Part shown: positions 19,058 to 27,673 of the stretch, piece by piece | Layout of the letters: every line of letters begins with the position of its first letter | How positions within the stretch are numbered: the stretch's first letter is position 1 | Origin: Candidatus Moraniibacteriota bacterium | GTDB taxonomy: Bacteria > Patescibacteriota > Minisyncoccia > Moranbacterales > UBA2206 | Length of the DNA: 64,000 nucleotides | Reading direction: 5' to 3' | Assembly (NCBI GenBank): GCA_003482885.1 | Contig: DMXN01000032.1 | Coordinates: forward strand, 1,158-65,157 | Translations under genes and position numbers: made by a program | Notes under the pieces: model-generated | What the model was told of the DNA's origin: nothing | What the model saw: the letters and a program-made list of their open reading frames with translations, nothing else | Database searches by the model: none

Positions 19058-19085
19058 ATTATACGCTTTTTCAGAAAGAACGCAA
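19058..19085 (-). promoter_or_regulatory. Putative promoter of the 990-residue surface protein gene
   Basis: On the minus strand TTGCGT, 16 bases, TATAAT, about 35 bases upstream of the start at 19023. The consensus -10 makes this one of the clearer promoters here. Confidence 0.65.
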
Positions 19086-19130
19086 GAAAAAAGTTATCCC
19101 CAGTCGAAAAACTAAACCGCGCGAAACGGA

Positions 19131-19289
19131 TTATTTTCCGAAACTGTCCAAATATTTTTCAAAATCAACGATTCATTTGGCTTTTTCGGGATAAAAGAGA
19201 AACGGCTCAACATCTTTCTCCGCTTGTTTTAGGTTTATTTTCGCGATAACTTCTTTCATTTCTCAAATAAGTTCTTTCCGGCTGTTAAT
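19131..19289 (-). pseudogene. Remnant of an AbiEii-type toxin gene (C-terminal end)
   Basis: One minus-strand frame reads NSRKELI, stop, EMKEVIAKINLKQAEKDVEP, FLFYPEKAK, stop, IVDFEKYLDSFGK, stop; both internal stops are TGA. The KDVEPFL...FEKYL pattern matches the C-terminal end of the intact toxin at 45162-45938 (LAKLTKDVFPFLLKP ... RFREYV). The catalytic part is gone. It lies directly after lexA and is best read as a decayed AbiE module. Confidence 0.5.
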
Positions 19290-19317
19290 GTTAAATCCTT
19301 TTTTTTTCGCGTTTTAT

Positions 19318-19980
19318 CTACAAACTGACAAATTTCACCGGCAAAACTTTGCGAAAAATTCCGGCAAAGATAAAAGAGTCGGATTTGTGGATGAAAATCG
19401 GCTGATGAATCGGATTGGTCGATTTCGGAAAAAGCCCGATCACTTCATCGCTTACCTTTTTGTAATGCTTGATCGTCGCCATTCCGTTCACCACCGCCAC
19501 GACGATTTTCCCTTCCAATTCCTCCTGATTTTCGTATTTTTCAAAAATGACATAATCGCCATCGTTGATTTTTTCCTTATCCATCGAATCACCCAACGCT
19601 TTGACCGCAAATAACAGCGATTCGTCTTTATCGCGAAAAAGCGCTTTGGAAATTTGCAAAAAACCATCCACATTGTCCTGCGCGTAAGCCAGCGCCTCTC
19701 CGCAAGACGCCAAACCGTAGACCGGAACAGAAAAAATGTTTTTAAAATTAGCGTAATTTTTATTTTCCACCATGTACAGTTTTTTCTTTTTATCGCGCTT
19801 TACCAAATCCTTTTTTTCCAGCGACTCGATTACTTGCATCACCGATTTCAAACTGTCTTTCACTCCTTGCGATTCCAAATATTTTTGCAGACGGTAACTG
19901 GTGGGATTTTCTTTTGTTTTTTCAATCAGTTCTCGAACGGATTCGAGAATGTTTTGTTGTTTAGCGGTAAGTCTTTGCAT
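19318..19980 (-). CDS. lexA: LexA-like SOS repressor (S24 peptidase)
   Basis: 220 residues. The N-terminal 70 form a winged helix of the LexA type (LTAKQQNILESVRELIEKTK, PTSYRLQKYLESQGV). The C-terminal self-cleaving domain has the cleavage bond at Cys93-Gly94 (GLASCGEALA), nucleophile Ser132 (KALGDSMD) and general base Lys171 (MATIKHYKK). Spacing fits LexA; the Cys-Gly bond is as in UmuD, where LexA usually has Ala-Gly. RecA filaments should trigger cleavage, and recA is in this window. A strong promoter with an internal inverted repeat lies upstream (20057-20085), consistent with self-repression. Confidence 0.85.
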   Translation of the reverse strand: MQRLTAKQQNILESVRELIEKTKENPTSYRLQKYLESQGVKDSLKSVMQVIESLEKKDLVKRDKKKKLYMVENKNYANFKNIFSVPVYGLASCGEALAYAQDNVDGFLQISKALFRDKDESLLFAVKALGDSMDKEKINDGDYVIFEKYENQEELEGKIVVAVVNGMATIKHYKKVSDEVIGLFPKSTNPIHQPIFIHKSDSFIFAGIFRKVLPVKFVSL

Positions 19981-20056
19981 TTTTTGTTTGGCGAAGATTA
20001 TATAAATAAAATTTATTTTTACAATCGCGCTTTAAAATTATTTTATTATGCTGTTA

Positions 20057-20085
20057 TCTTAACATTGATAGTTTATCATTGTCAA
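20057..20085 (-). promoter_or_regulatory. lexA promoter with candidate operator
   Basis: On the minus strand TTGACA, 17 bases, TTAAGA. The spacer holds an inverted repeat, TGATA-N3-TATCA (20066-20078), between -35 and -10 where a repressor would block polymerase. A related TGAT-N3-ATCA sits just upstream of recA near 62258-62268, so this could be the local LexA site (inference). Confidence 0.6.
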
Positions 20086-20114
20086 GGGTGCGTTTTATGT
20101 TTTATGAAAACAAA

Positions 20115-20139
20115 AGGTTCAGGCGAAACGCCTGAACCT
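20115..20139 (-). terminator. Terminator after the thioredoxin-like gene
   Basis: AGGTTCAGGCG and its exact reverse complement around a 3-base loop, followed on the minus strand by TTTTGTTTT; 47 bases after the stop at 20186 and just upstream of the lexA promoter. Confidence 0.8.
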
Positions 20140-20185
20140 GCATTTTAGACACTCCATCCGTTTTTTTGCTTAACAAACACAAACC

Positions 20186-21292
20186 CTAATTCCCGCAAGC
20201 GGCGTCGGCGTTTCCCACACTGGCGGTTCCTTCGCCGAATCCGGCTGACGGAACAATGGCGGAAAGTTTAGCTGAACATTCTTTCGGTTCCGTTTTGAAT
20301 CCGGAACAAATAGTTTTTAACAAGCTAGCGGAATCTCTTCCGGCCGCCGAAGCTTCCACTCCGTTAATCACCAATGTCGGAGAACCTTTTACTCCATATT
20401 TTTCATTGTCGCTTTTATTGACATCGAATGGAGGAAATGTTCCATTGCTCCAACTGCCTTTATCGTTATATTGCTCGGTTATTTTAAATTGTTTATCCGC
20501 TTCCGCGACGCATCCGGACAATTTCGCCGCGTTAATTCCTATTGATTTTGAACAAGTTTCACTCTTAGCGCTGTCTTTCAAAAAACATTTTAAATAAGCG
20601 CTTAATTTTGCCGGCTCATTTTTTTGAATGCAATATTGTTTCAAGTTTTCATCAATTTCTTTTTTCTCATGCATTGCGTAATTAACGAATTTCAGAGTGT
20701 AATCAATTTTCGCTCCAAGCGCGTCAATCACCGGCAAGATTCCTTTTTCAATTTGCGTTCCGTAGGGACAGTAGCTCATCACAAAAAGCTCTACTGTTGG
20801 TTTATCAGCCTTGGTAATTTCCGCCACCGGAACAGCTTCCGCTTGCGCTTTTTTTTGCTCAGTTATTTTCTGTTCCGTTTCCGCGATATCCATCGCGTTG
20901 GGGAAAAATTTCGTTCCGTCCAAGGAAAGATAAGATGTGATTTCTTGTTGTTGCTTTCCTTCGCCAATTTTCACTATCACTTTAAACATACCGTTTTCTT
21001 TTGTTACGGATCCTATTTCCGCTTTCATCCCTTCCTGTATCAAATTATTATTGATGAAATCTGTCACTTTCGTCTTCGCTTCCATTTGCGTCAAATTATG
21101 TTTTTTCCAAACCAATTTGTAATAGCCAAATCCCCCCGCGATAATAATTAAAAGCAACGCCACAATTATTTGCGGTAAAAACTTTTTTACTTTCTCGCAA
21201 TTGCATTTCATTCTCTCGCAACAATTTGTTTTTACGGTTTCTTTCGCCATTTCCCCATCTGCCGAAGAGACGGGATTTTTTTCAATTTCCAT
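20186..21292 (-). CDS. Membrane-anchored DsbA/thioredoxin-fold protein
   Basis: 368 residues. A cytoplasmic Cys-rich N-terminus (CCERMKCNCEK, 24-34) precedes one membrane helix (about 39-60). After a linker, PTVELFVMSYCPYGTQIEKG (165-184) begins a thioredoxin-fold domain of the DsbA/GILT-like type; the active site is CPYG, with only one Cys (Cys174) instead of CxxC. Further cysteines follow (QYCIQ, LKCFLKD, ETCSK, SGCVAE), and VKGSPTLVINGV holds the cis-Pro loop. It probably acts outside the membrane in thiol-disulfide chemistry, perhaps as a reductase or chaperone given the single-Cys site. It is transcribed from its own promoter, divergent from secG. Confidence 0.75.
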   Translation of the reverse strand: MEIEKNPVSSADGEMAKETVKTNCCERMKCNCEKVKKFLPQIIVALLLIIIAGGFGYYKLVWKKHNLTQMEAKTKVTDFINNNLIQEGMKAEIGSVTKENGMFKVIVKIGEGKQQQEITSYLSLDGTKFFPNAMDIAETEQKITEQKKAQAEAVPVAEITKADKPTVELFVMSYCPYGTQIEKGILPVIDALGAKIDYTLKFVNYAMHEKKEIDENLKQYCIQKNEPAKLSAYLKCFLKDSAKSETCSKSIGINAAKLSGCVAEADKQFKITEQYNDKGSWSNGTFPPFDVNKSDNEKYGVKGSPTLVINGVEASAAGRDSASLLKTICSGFKTEPKECSAKLSAIVPSAGFGEGTASVGNADAACGN

Positions 21293-21348
21293 AAGTTCTT
21301 TTTTAATTTATTAATTTTATGACTTGCTTAAACCACTGACACTTTGAT

Positions 21349-21377
21349 ATTATAGTTTTTTTTAAAACTTAGCGCAA
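21349..21377 (-). promoter_or_regulatory. Promoter of the thioredoxin-like gene
   Basis: On the minus strand TTGCGC, 17 bases, TATAAT, about 57 bases upstream of the start at 21292. Confidence 0.65.
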
Positions 21378-21448
21378 ACGCGAATTTTCAACTTTTTATG
21401 TTACGCTTTTTATAAGCCAAAAAGCAACCAAAAAATCGTTTTTCGCTA

Positions 21449-21477
21449 TTGACTAAAAAACAACGGCATGCTAACCT
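21449..21477 (+). promoter_or_regulatory. Promoter of secG and the plus-strand run
   Basis: TTGACT, 17 bases, TAACCT, with TG one base before the -10 (TGCTAACCT). The same TGCTAACCT occurs in the rpmB promoter at 51011-51039. Confidence 0.6.
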
Positions 21478-21512
21478 CGAATGGTTATTAAGCAAAAATA
21501 AGATTTAAATAA

Positions 21513-21743
21513 ATGCTGAAATTTATCAATGCGATTGAAATTGTTATAGCTATTCTTTTAACCATTTCTATTTTATTGCAAAACAGAGGCGCGGGACTTT
21601 CCGGAACTTTCGGAGGAGGATTCGGCGGTTATCATACTAAACGCGGATTTGAAAAATTTTTGGTTTTCCTTTCTATTTTTCTTTCTTGCGTTTTTATCGT
21701 TTTAGCTGTAATTAATTTGATTTTGACTAATAAATTAAATTAA
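21513..21743 (+). CDS. secG: Preprotein translocase subunit SecG
   Basis: 76 residues, the usual size. Two membrane helices (about 5-23 and 51-71) flank a Gly-rich loop, LLQNRGAGLSGTFGGGFGG, characteristic of SecG. It assists SecYEG-mediated protein export. It begins the plus-strand run with a solute-binding protein following within 100 bases. Confidence 0.9.
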   Translation: MLKFINAIEIVIAILLTISILLQNRGAGLSGTFGGGFGGYHTKRGFEKFLVFLSIFLSCVFIVLAVINLILTNKLN

Positions 21744-21835
21744 AAGCTATTAGCATTAAACTCGAAAATTATAAATGGCTTTCGCCGAAATACTGGACTA
21801 ATCTGTATCAAGTCACTAATTTCAAAGAAAAGATT

Positions 21836-23458
21836 TTGCTTTGTTTTTTAGTATTGCTTTTCGTTTCTTCTCTCTCTTATTGGGGGATTTCTTTTTATTA
21901 CTCACGCACGGAAGCGCTTCCCGCTTTCGGCGGAGAGTATATTGAAGGAAGCGTAGGACAGCCGCAGCATATAAACCCGCTTCTTTCCGCTTCTAACGAC
22001 GCCGACGCCGATTTGGCGCAAATTATTTATAACGGTCTGCTTAAGTATGACGAAAAAGGAACGCCAATTCCCGATCTTGCCGAAAGCTACGAAATAAATG
22101 AAGAGAAAACCGTCTATACTTTTTATTTGAGAAAAAATGTTCTTTGGCACGACGGTGAACCTTTCACTGCCAACGACGCGCTTTTTACTTTTAATTTAAT
22201 CTCCGACCCCGCCTATAGAAGTCCCCTCCGTTCCGGCTGGCAAGGAGTAAAATTGGAAATGCCGGACGATTACACTTTAATTTTCACCACCGAAACTCCT
22301 TTCGTCGGATTTTTGAACAATGCCACCTTTGGCATTTTGCCCAAGCACATTTGGGAATCGCTAAAACCGGAAAGTTTCAATCTATCGGAATTAAATTTGG
22401 AACCGATCGGCACCGGACCTTTTAAATATAATTCGTTTCAAAAAGATTCCAAGGGCAATATTCTTTCTTATAAATTAGACGCCAATCCGAATTACTTTTC
22501 CGGAAAGCCCTATCTCGCGAAGTTGTCGTTTAATTTTTATTCCGATGAAACTTCCGCGCTCGATGCGTACAACCGCAAAGAAGTTATGGGTATCAGCAGT
22601 TTATCAACGAAAAATACCGGTGTCATTAAAAATCAAAGTAGTTCCGCTTTGCATAAATTTTTCATTCCCCGCTATTTCGCCGTCTTTTTCAACCAAACAA
22701 AAAATGCCGCTGTTGCCGATGATAAAGTCAGAGAAGCTCTAAATTACGCGACAAACCGGGAAGAAATAGTCCAAACCGTGTTGGGCGGAAACGGCGATCC
22801 GATCTACTCGCCGATTCTTCCCGATATGCCGGGTTATTCTCCCGACTTGAGCAAAGTTGATTATGCTTTGGAAAAAGCCCGAACATTATTAGATTCCGAT
22901 GGCTGGAAGATATCCGATAATGGTTTTCGCGTTAAAAACGATAAGTTATTGGAAATAAATTTAATTACCACCGATTGGGATGAATTGGCGAAAACCGCGG
23001 AAATAATCAAAACTCAATGGGAAAAAGCCGGCGTCAAAGTCAATACCGACAGCCTGTCTATTTCCGATATTCAACAAAATTATATTCGTCCGCGGGAGTA
23101 TGAAGCTTTACTTTTCGGACAAATCGTCGGCGCTGATCCTGATCCGTATTCCTTTTGGCATTCCACGCAAAAAAAAGATCCGGGATTGAATTTGGCGCTT
23201 TTCGGCGACAGCGACACGGATAAATTGATCGAGGACGGAAGAATAGAATTTGACAGGCAAAAAAGAGCGGAAATTTATACCGAGTTTCAAAATGTCTTAC
23301 TTGAAGAAATGCCGGCGATTTTTCTTTACAGTCCGAAATATATTTATCCGGTGAACAAAAAAATCAAAGAAATAAATGTTGAAAATTTAATCACTCCCTC
23401 TAAACGATTTTTCAATATTGACAAATGGTTTATCAATACGAAAAGAGTTTGGAAATAA
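21836..23458 (+). CDS. ABC transporter family 5 solute-binding protein (peptide-binding type)
   Basis: 540 residues from a TTG at 21836. The frame stays open upstream to 21734 and encodes KWLSPKYWTNLYQVTNFKEK directly before the membrane helix, which looks like genuine protein, so the real start may be a non-ATG codon further up (ATT at 21749 or 21755). A membrane anchor (about 1-18) is followed by an SBP_bac_5 domain: GGEYIEGSVGQPQHINPLLS, YTFYLRKNVLWHDGEPFTAN, ADDKVREALNYATNREEIV. It captures oligopeptides or similar ligands; no ABC permease or ATPase is nearby. Confidence 0.85.
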   Translation: MLCFLVLLFVSSLSYWGISFYYSRTEALPAFGGEYIEGSVGQPQHINPLLSASNDADADLAQIIYNGLLKYDEKGTPIPDLAESYEINEEKTVYTFYLRKNVLWHDGEPFTANDALFTFNLISDPAYRSPLRSGWQGVKLEMPDDYTLIFTTETPFVGFLNNATFGILPKHIWESLKPESFNLSELNLEPIGTGPFKYNSFQKDSKGNILSYKLDANPNYFSGKPYLAKLSFNFYSDETSALDAYNRKEVMGISSLSTKNTGVIKNQSSSALHKFFIPRYFAVFFNQTKNAAVADDKVREALNYATNREEIVQTVLGGNGDPIYSPILPDMPGYSPDLSKVDYALEKARTLLDSDGWKISDNGFRVKNDKLLEINLITTDWDELAKTAEIIKTQWEKAGVKVNTDSLSISDIQQNYIRPREYEALLFGQIVGADPDPYSFWHSTQKKDPGLNLALFGDSDTDKLIEDGRIEFDRQKRAEIYTEFQNVLLEEMPAIFLYSPKYIYPVNKKIKEINVENLITPSKRFFNIDKWFINTKRVWK

Positions 23459-23532
23459 ATTCGGTCTTTTCTTTTCATTTTTTCCATTTTAAATTATCCT
23501 GCCAACACTAATTTATAAACAATTTAACTATT

Positions 23533-24903
23533 ATGTACAGTGTCATTCTTTGTGGCGGAGCAGGAACAAGACTGTGGCCGCTTTCGCGAAAAAATTTTCC
23601 AAAACAATTCCTTAATCTCTTCGGAAACAAAACGCTGATTCAGGAAACATATTCTCGCATGCGGGAAATTATGCCCAAGGAAAATATTTTTTTCATCACA
23701 AATAAAGAAGGATTTTTTAATGTTGCCAATCAAATAATCGAAATTGAAAAAGAATTTAACAAGAATCAAATTTTTATCGAACCAAAAAGTCAAAACACCG
23801 CTCCGGCAATCACGCTGGCAATGAAATTTTTGGAAGAAAAATTTAAAATCAGTCCAGAAAGTCCCATCGCTTTTCTTCCGTCCGATCATTATATCAAGAA
23901 CAAGGATGTTTTTCTTAAAATAATTAAAAAAGCTATGCAAAATGTCGGCAACCATATAGGCACCATCGGCATAATACCGACAATTCCGACCACTGCTTAC
24001 GGCTATATAAAAAAAGGAGAAAAAAATGAACATTTTTCCAAAGCTTTGGAATTCAAGGAGAAACCAACTGAGGAAAAAGCCAAGGAATATATCGCTTCGG
24101 GAAATTTTGTGTGGAATTCCGGAATATATATTTTCAACCGCCAAACGCTTCTAAACGAACTCGAAAAACATTGTCCGGAAATATATGAAATTGCTGAAAA
24201 TAATCTAGAAAAATTTTTGGAAAAATTCGCTGAACTTCCATCTGTTTCAATCGACTATGCCATATCGGAAAAATCAAATAACACCATAGTTTTTGACGGA
24301 GATTTCGGCTGGAATGATGTCGGATCTTTTGACAGCATCGCGGAAATAAGCGAAAAAAAACCCGACAAAAAGCATATCGCCATTGATTCTAAAAATATTT
24401 TTATTCACAGTAATAACAATCGTATAATAGCGACTATCGGAGTGGATGATTTAAATGTGATAGAAACCGCCGATAGCATTCTTATTCAAAAAAAGGGTCG
24501 TGGTGAAGATGTGAAAAAAATAATCGATTATCTGAAAGAAAACAAATTAAAAGAGCTTGAGCATGTTCTTCTTGTTCACAGACCATGGGGAAAATATGAA
24601 GTTTTGATTGATGATCCGGATCACAAAGTGAAAAAAATAACAGTTTATCCGGGAGCAAAATTAAGCTTGCAAGCACACAATCATCGCGCCGAACATTGGA
24701 TAGTTGTCAAAGGCACAGCCAAAGTTACCAATGGCGACAAAGAAATATTTTTATTTGAAAACGAAAACACCTACATTCCAAAAATGGCGAAACACAGATT
24801 GGAAAATACCGGAAAAATAAATCTTGAAATCATCGAAGTGCAAACCGGAAACTATTTGGAAGAAGACGACATTATTCGTTTTGATGATGTCTATAATCGT
24901 TAA
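23533..24903 (+). CDS. manC: Mannose-1-phosphate guanylyltransferase / mannose-6-phosphate isomerase
   Basis: 456 residues, the bifunctional length. The N-terminal nucleotidyltransferase domain starts LCGGAGTRLWPLSRKNFPKQ (GGxGTR at 8-13) and has FLPSDHYI and FKEKPTEEKA, with NDVGSFDS near 256-263. The C-terminal cupin isomerase domain (about 345-450) has HRPWGKYE, LSLQAHNHRAEHWIVVKG and YIPKMAKHRLEN with metal-binding His/Glu residues. It makes GDP-mannose from mannose-1-phosphate for surface polysaccharides. The next gene is the matching phosphomannomutase, 18 bases downstream. Confidence 0.93.
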   Translation: MYSVILCGGAGTRLWPLSRKNFPKQFLNLFGNKTLIQETYSRMREIMPKENIFFITNKEGFFNVANQIIEIEKEFNKNQIFIEPKSQNTAPAITLAMKFLEEKFKISPESPIAFLPSDHYIKNKDVFLKIIKKAMQNVGNHIGTIGIIPTIPTTAYGYIKKGEKNEHFSKALEFKEKPTEEKAKEYIASGNFVWNSGIYIFNRQTLLNELEKHCPEIYEIAENNLEKFLEKFAELPSVSIDYAISEKSNNTIVFDGDFGWNDVGSFDSIAEISEKKPDKKHIAIDSKNIFIHSNNNRIIATIGVDDLNVIETADSILIQKKGRGEDVKKIIDYLKENKLKELEHVLLVHRPWGKYEVLIDDPDHKVKKITVYPGAKLSLQAHNHRAEHWIVVKGTAKVTNGDKEIFLFENENTYIPKMAKHRLENTGKINLEIIEVQTGNYLEEDDIIRFDDVYNR

Positions 24904-24921
24904 TAAATACTTTTAAAAATT

Positions 24922-26355
24922 ATGAAAATCAACCCAAGCATTTTTCGCGGCTATGATCTTAGGGGAATAGCCGGAACAGATCTTACTCCAGAAATCGTGG
25001 AACATATAGGCAGAGCTCATGGAACCTATATGAAAAGACATGGAATAACAAAAGCGATTGTCGGACGCGATTGTCGATTTACCAGCGCCGAATACAGCGA
25101 CGCTTTAATTAGAGGATTTAGTTGGGCTGGAATTGACACAATTGATATTGGCTTGAATATGGTAGGCACTTTTTATTGGGCGCAATATCATCTTAACGCA
25201 AAAGGTGGCGCTTTTGTGACCGCCTCACACAATCCATCTGAATATAATGGATTTAAATTCGCCATTGATTTTTCAGAAACATTAGTAAGCGAAGGAATGC
25301 AAGAACTGCGCCGAATGGTTGAAGAAGAAGATTATAAACAAGACAAGCAACCGGGAAAAATAGAAAAACAAAATATCAGCGAAGTTTATTTTGAAGATTT
25401 AAATAAAAGATTACCAATAACAAAAAAATTCAGAGTTGTTATCGACCCGAGCAATTCCACCGCCGGAGCGATCGTTCCTGAATTTTTGAGAAAAATCGGA
25501 TGCGAAGTGATTGAAAAAAATTGCAATATTGATCCGTCCTTTCCATTGGGAACTCCGGACCCAACTGAAAGCCGCGTCGCTGAAAGAATGAAAAAAGAAG
25601 TACTGGAAGAAAAAGTCGACCTTGGATTTTCCTATGACGCCGACGGGGATCGCATCGGAATTATTGATGACAAAGGAGGCATAATTTGGAACGATGTGCT
25701 GGTAGCGCTATTTGCAATTGATGTTTTGCGTAATCATCCGGGAGAAAGAATAATGTATAACACGCTTTGCTCAAAAGTTGTGGAAGATACGATTAAAAAA
25801 AACGGCGGCGTACCGTTTATGTGGAGAACCGGTCATTCGTTTTTGAAGAAAAAAAATCAAGAAGTGAAAGCGGCCTTTATCGGAGAACTTTCCGGCCATT
25901 TCTTTTTTTCCAAAGATTTTTACAATCATGATGATGGAATATATTCGACTCTGCGTTTATTGTCATACTTGTCCAGAACTAATCAGTCGCTTTCTGAAGC
26001 AGTGGCTGGTCTACCAAAATATATTTCCAGTCCGGAAATAAAACTTGGCTGCGCGGACAATGTGAAGGTTGCGTTGATTGAAAAAATGAGCGAGATTTTA
26101 AAAAAAGATTTTCCGCAAGCGGAAGTGGTTTCCGATGAACGGGCGGGAGATGGAGTAAGATTGAATATGGACGATTCAATGTTTGTTGTACGCTATTCTC
26201 AAAATGGACCATACCTCACAATAAAATTTGAAGCTAAAACTCAAGAAAAATATGACCAGCTGAAAAAATATCTTAATACTTTTCTTCATAATTATCCGGA
26301 AGTGGATTGGACCGGCAAAACTATCGCAACAGTAAACGCAGAAGTTTTGGCGTAA
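24922..26355 (+). CDS. manB: Phosphomannomutase / phosphoglucomutase
   Basis: 477 residues. Features of the alpha-D-phosphohexomutase family: N-terminal FRGYDLRGIAG, the phosphoserine loop TASHNPSEYNGFK (Ser102), the metal loop DADGDRIGI (239-244) and the sugar-binding GELSGHFFF. It converts mannose-6-phosphate to mannose-1-phosphate, feeding manC just upstream, so the pair supplies GDP-mannose. Transcription ends at the bidirectional hairpin at 26361-26400. Confidence 0.92.
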   Translation: MKINPSIFRGYDLRGIAGTDLTPEIVEHIGRAHGTYMKRHGITKAIVGRDCRFTSAEYSDALIRGFSWAGIDTIDIGLNMVGTFYWAQYHLNAKGGAFVTASHNPSEYNGFKFAIDFSETLVSEGMQELRRMVEEEDYKQDKQPGKIEKQNISEVYFEDLNKRLPITKKFRVVIDPSNSTAGAIVPEFLRKIGCEVIEKNCNIDPSFPLGTPDPTESRVAERMKKEVLEEKVDLGFSYDADGDRIGIIDDKGGIIWNDVLVALFAIDVLRNHPGERIMYNTLCSKVVEDTIKKNGGVPFMWRTGHSFLKKKNQEVKAAFIGELSGHFFFSKDFYNHDDGIYSTLRLLSYLSRTNQSLSEAVAGLPKYISSPEIKLGCADNVKVALIEKMSEILKKDFPQAEVVSDERAGDGVRLNMDDSMFVVRYSQNGPYLTIKFEAKTQEKYDQLKKYLNTFLHNYPEVDWTGKTIATVNAEVLA

Positions 26356-26360
26356 AACAA

Positions 26361-26400
26361 AAAACCGTAGGGATGCGCCATGGCGCGTTCCTACGGTTTT
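26361..26400. terminator. Bidirectional terminator between manB and trpS (REP-like sequence)
   Basis: CCGTAGGGATGCGCCA pairs with TGGCGCGTTCCTACGG (two G-U pairs) and is flanked by AAAA/TTTT on both sides, so it can end both convergent genes. The GTAGGGA...TCCTAC core resembles the GTAGAGACGCA palindromes at 2094 and 2789, suggesting a mobile palindrome used as terminator. Confidence 0.8.
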
Positions 26401-26425
26401 TCTATTCAACAATATTTTACCAAAC

Positions 26426-27493
26426 TTACACAACAAACCCAATTTTCTTTTTCACTTCATCCAATTTTTTTCTAGCAATCGGGCGGGCTTTCTTTGCGCC
26501 TTCTTCCAAGATTTTTAAAACTTTTTCATCCGACAAATCGCGCATCCGCGCTTGTAAAGGTTTTAAAAATGTGATAATCACCTCAGCTAAGTCGTTTTTA
26601 AAATCAGCGTAACCCTTGCCTTTATATAATTCTTCCGCTTCTTTTGCAGTTTTGTCCGAAAGTAAAGAATAAATATTGATCAAATTTTTGAGCGCCGGTT
26701 TTTCATCGCTGTAAATTATTTCCGAACCGGAATCTGTCACAGCTTTTTTAATTTTTCTTCGCACAGTTTCCTCATCATTAGAAAGCGCGATATAGTTATA
26801 TTCCGAGCTCGCCGACTTGGACATTTTTTTGCTCGGATCATCCAACCCCATAATATTCTCGCTTTCTTTTTTTGTGTACGCTTCCGGAATAATAAAAGTT
26901 TCCCCGAATTTTTTGTTAAACCGTTTTGCCAAATCCCGCGCCAATTCAATATGCTGTTTTTGATCTTTCCCCACTGGCACAATCTGCGTTCCATATAACA
27001 AAATATCCGCCGCCATTAAAACAGGGTAATCGAAAAGACCGACACCGGTCTTATTAAATAGATACTCGTAATATTCTTCTGGCTCAAGCACTTCCCTTTT
27101 AATCTCTTTCCCTTCTAACTTATGTTTTAAAATTATTCTTCGTTCTTGAATATTGGTTTTATCTTTAAACTGCGTCATTTTCATTAAATCAGAATTTCTT
27201 GCAATCGCATTTAAAATCCAGCACAATTCCGCATGCTCCGAAATATGCGATTGAATAAAAATCACGCATTTTTTTGGATCGATACCGGCAGCTAAATAAA
27301 TTTTCGCGACTTCAATAGTTCGTTTTTTTAATTCTTCCGGATTTTGCGGAACAGTAATCGCGTGCATATCCACCACGCAAAAAATCGAATCGAACTCGTC
27401 TTGAAGTTTGACCCAATTTTGAATGGCGCCTAAATAATTGCCAATATGCAGATTGCCGCTTGGCTGGATGCCGGAAAAAATTCTTTGTTTCAT
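26426..27493 (-). CDS. trpS: Tryptophanyl-tRNA synthetase
   Basis: 355 residues. A class I synthetase: SGIQPSGNLHIGNYLGA (HIGH-type motif, 8-24) and KKMSKS (KMSKS loop, about 222-227), with VVDMHAITV typical of TrpRS. It charges tRNA-Trp. The start lies 9 bases after the end of the restriction endonuclease reading frame, so it may be cotranscribed with the restriction genes. Confidence 0.95.
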   Translation of the reverse strand: MKQRIFSGIQPSGNLHIGNYLGAIQNWVKLQDEFDSIFCVVDMHAITVPQNPEELKKRTIEVAKIYLAAGIDPKKCVIFIQSHISEHAELCWILNAIARNSDLMKMTQFKDKTNIQERRIILKHKLEGKEIKREVLEPEEYYEYLFNKTGVGLFDYPVLMAADILLYGTQIVPVGKDQKQHIELARDLAKRFNKKFGETFIIPEAYTKKESENIMGLDDPSKKMSKSASSEYNYIALSNDEETVRRKIKKAVTDSGSEIIYSDEKPALKNLINIYSLLSDKTAKEAEELYKGKGYADFKNDLAEVIITFLKPLQARMRDLSDEKVLKILEEGAKKARPIARKKLDEVKKKIGFVV

Positions 27494-27502
27494 AAAAATA
27501 TT

Positions 27503-27670
27503 TTACTTTTTAAAATTTTTATTATATTTTTCGAAATACTCGTCGATTTCAATTCTAAGCTCTACTCCTACTCTTTCAAAACATTTGAGCAAATCTTCAT
27601 ACGCGCCATCACCACCCAGAAAATCCCAAAACTCATTAGCAACCTTTAATTCATTTTTTAAATCAAGCAT
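27503..27670 (-). pseudogene. Detached C-terminal part of the TdeIII-like endonuclease
   Basis: A 55-codon stretch (MLDLKNELKVANEFWDFLGG ... IEIDEYFEKYNKNFKK) in exactly the same frame as the endonuclease gene, separated from it only by TGA-GGT. No ribosome-binding site precedes its ATG, which is one codon after the stop. From memory, TdeIII-family proteins continue past the RWT motif into a segment like this, so I interpret it as the severed C-terminus. It could still be made by readthrough or reinitiation. Confidence 0.65.
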
Positions 27671-27673
27671 ACC

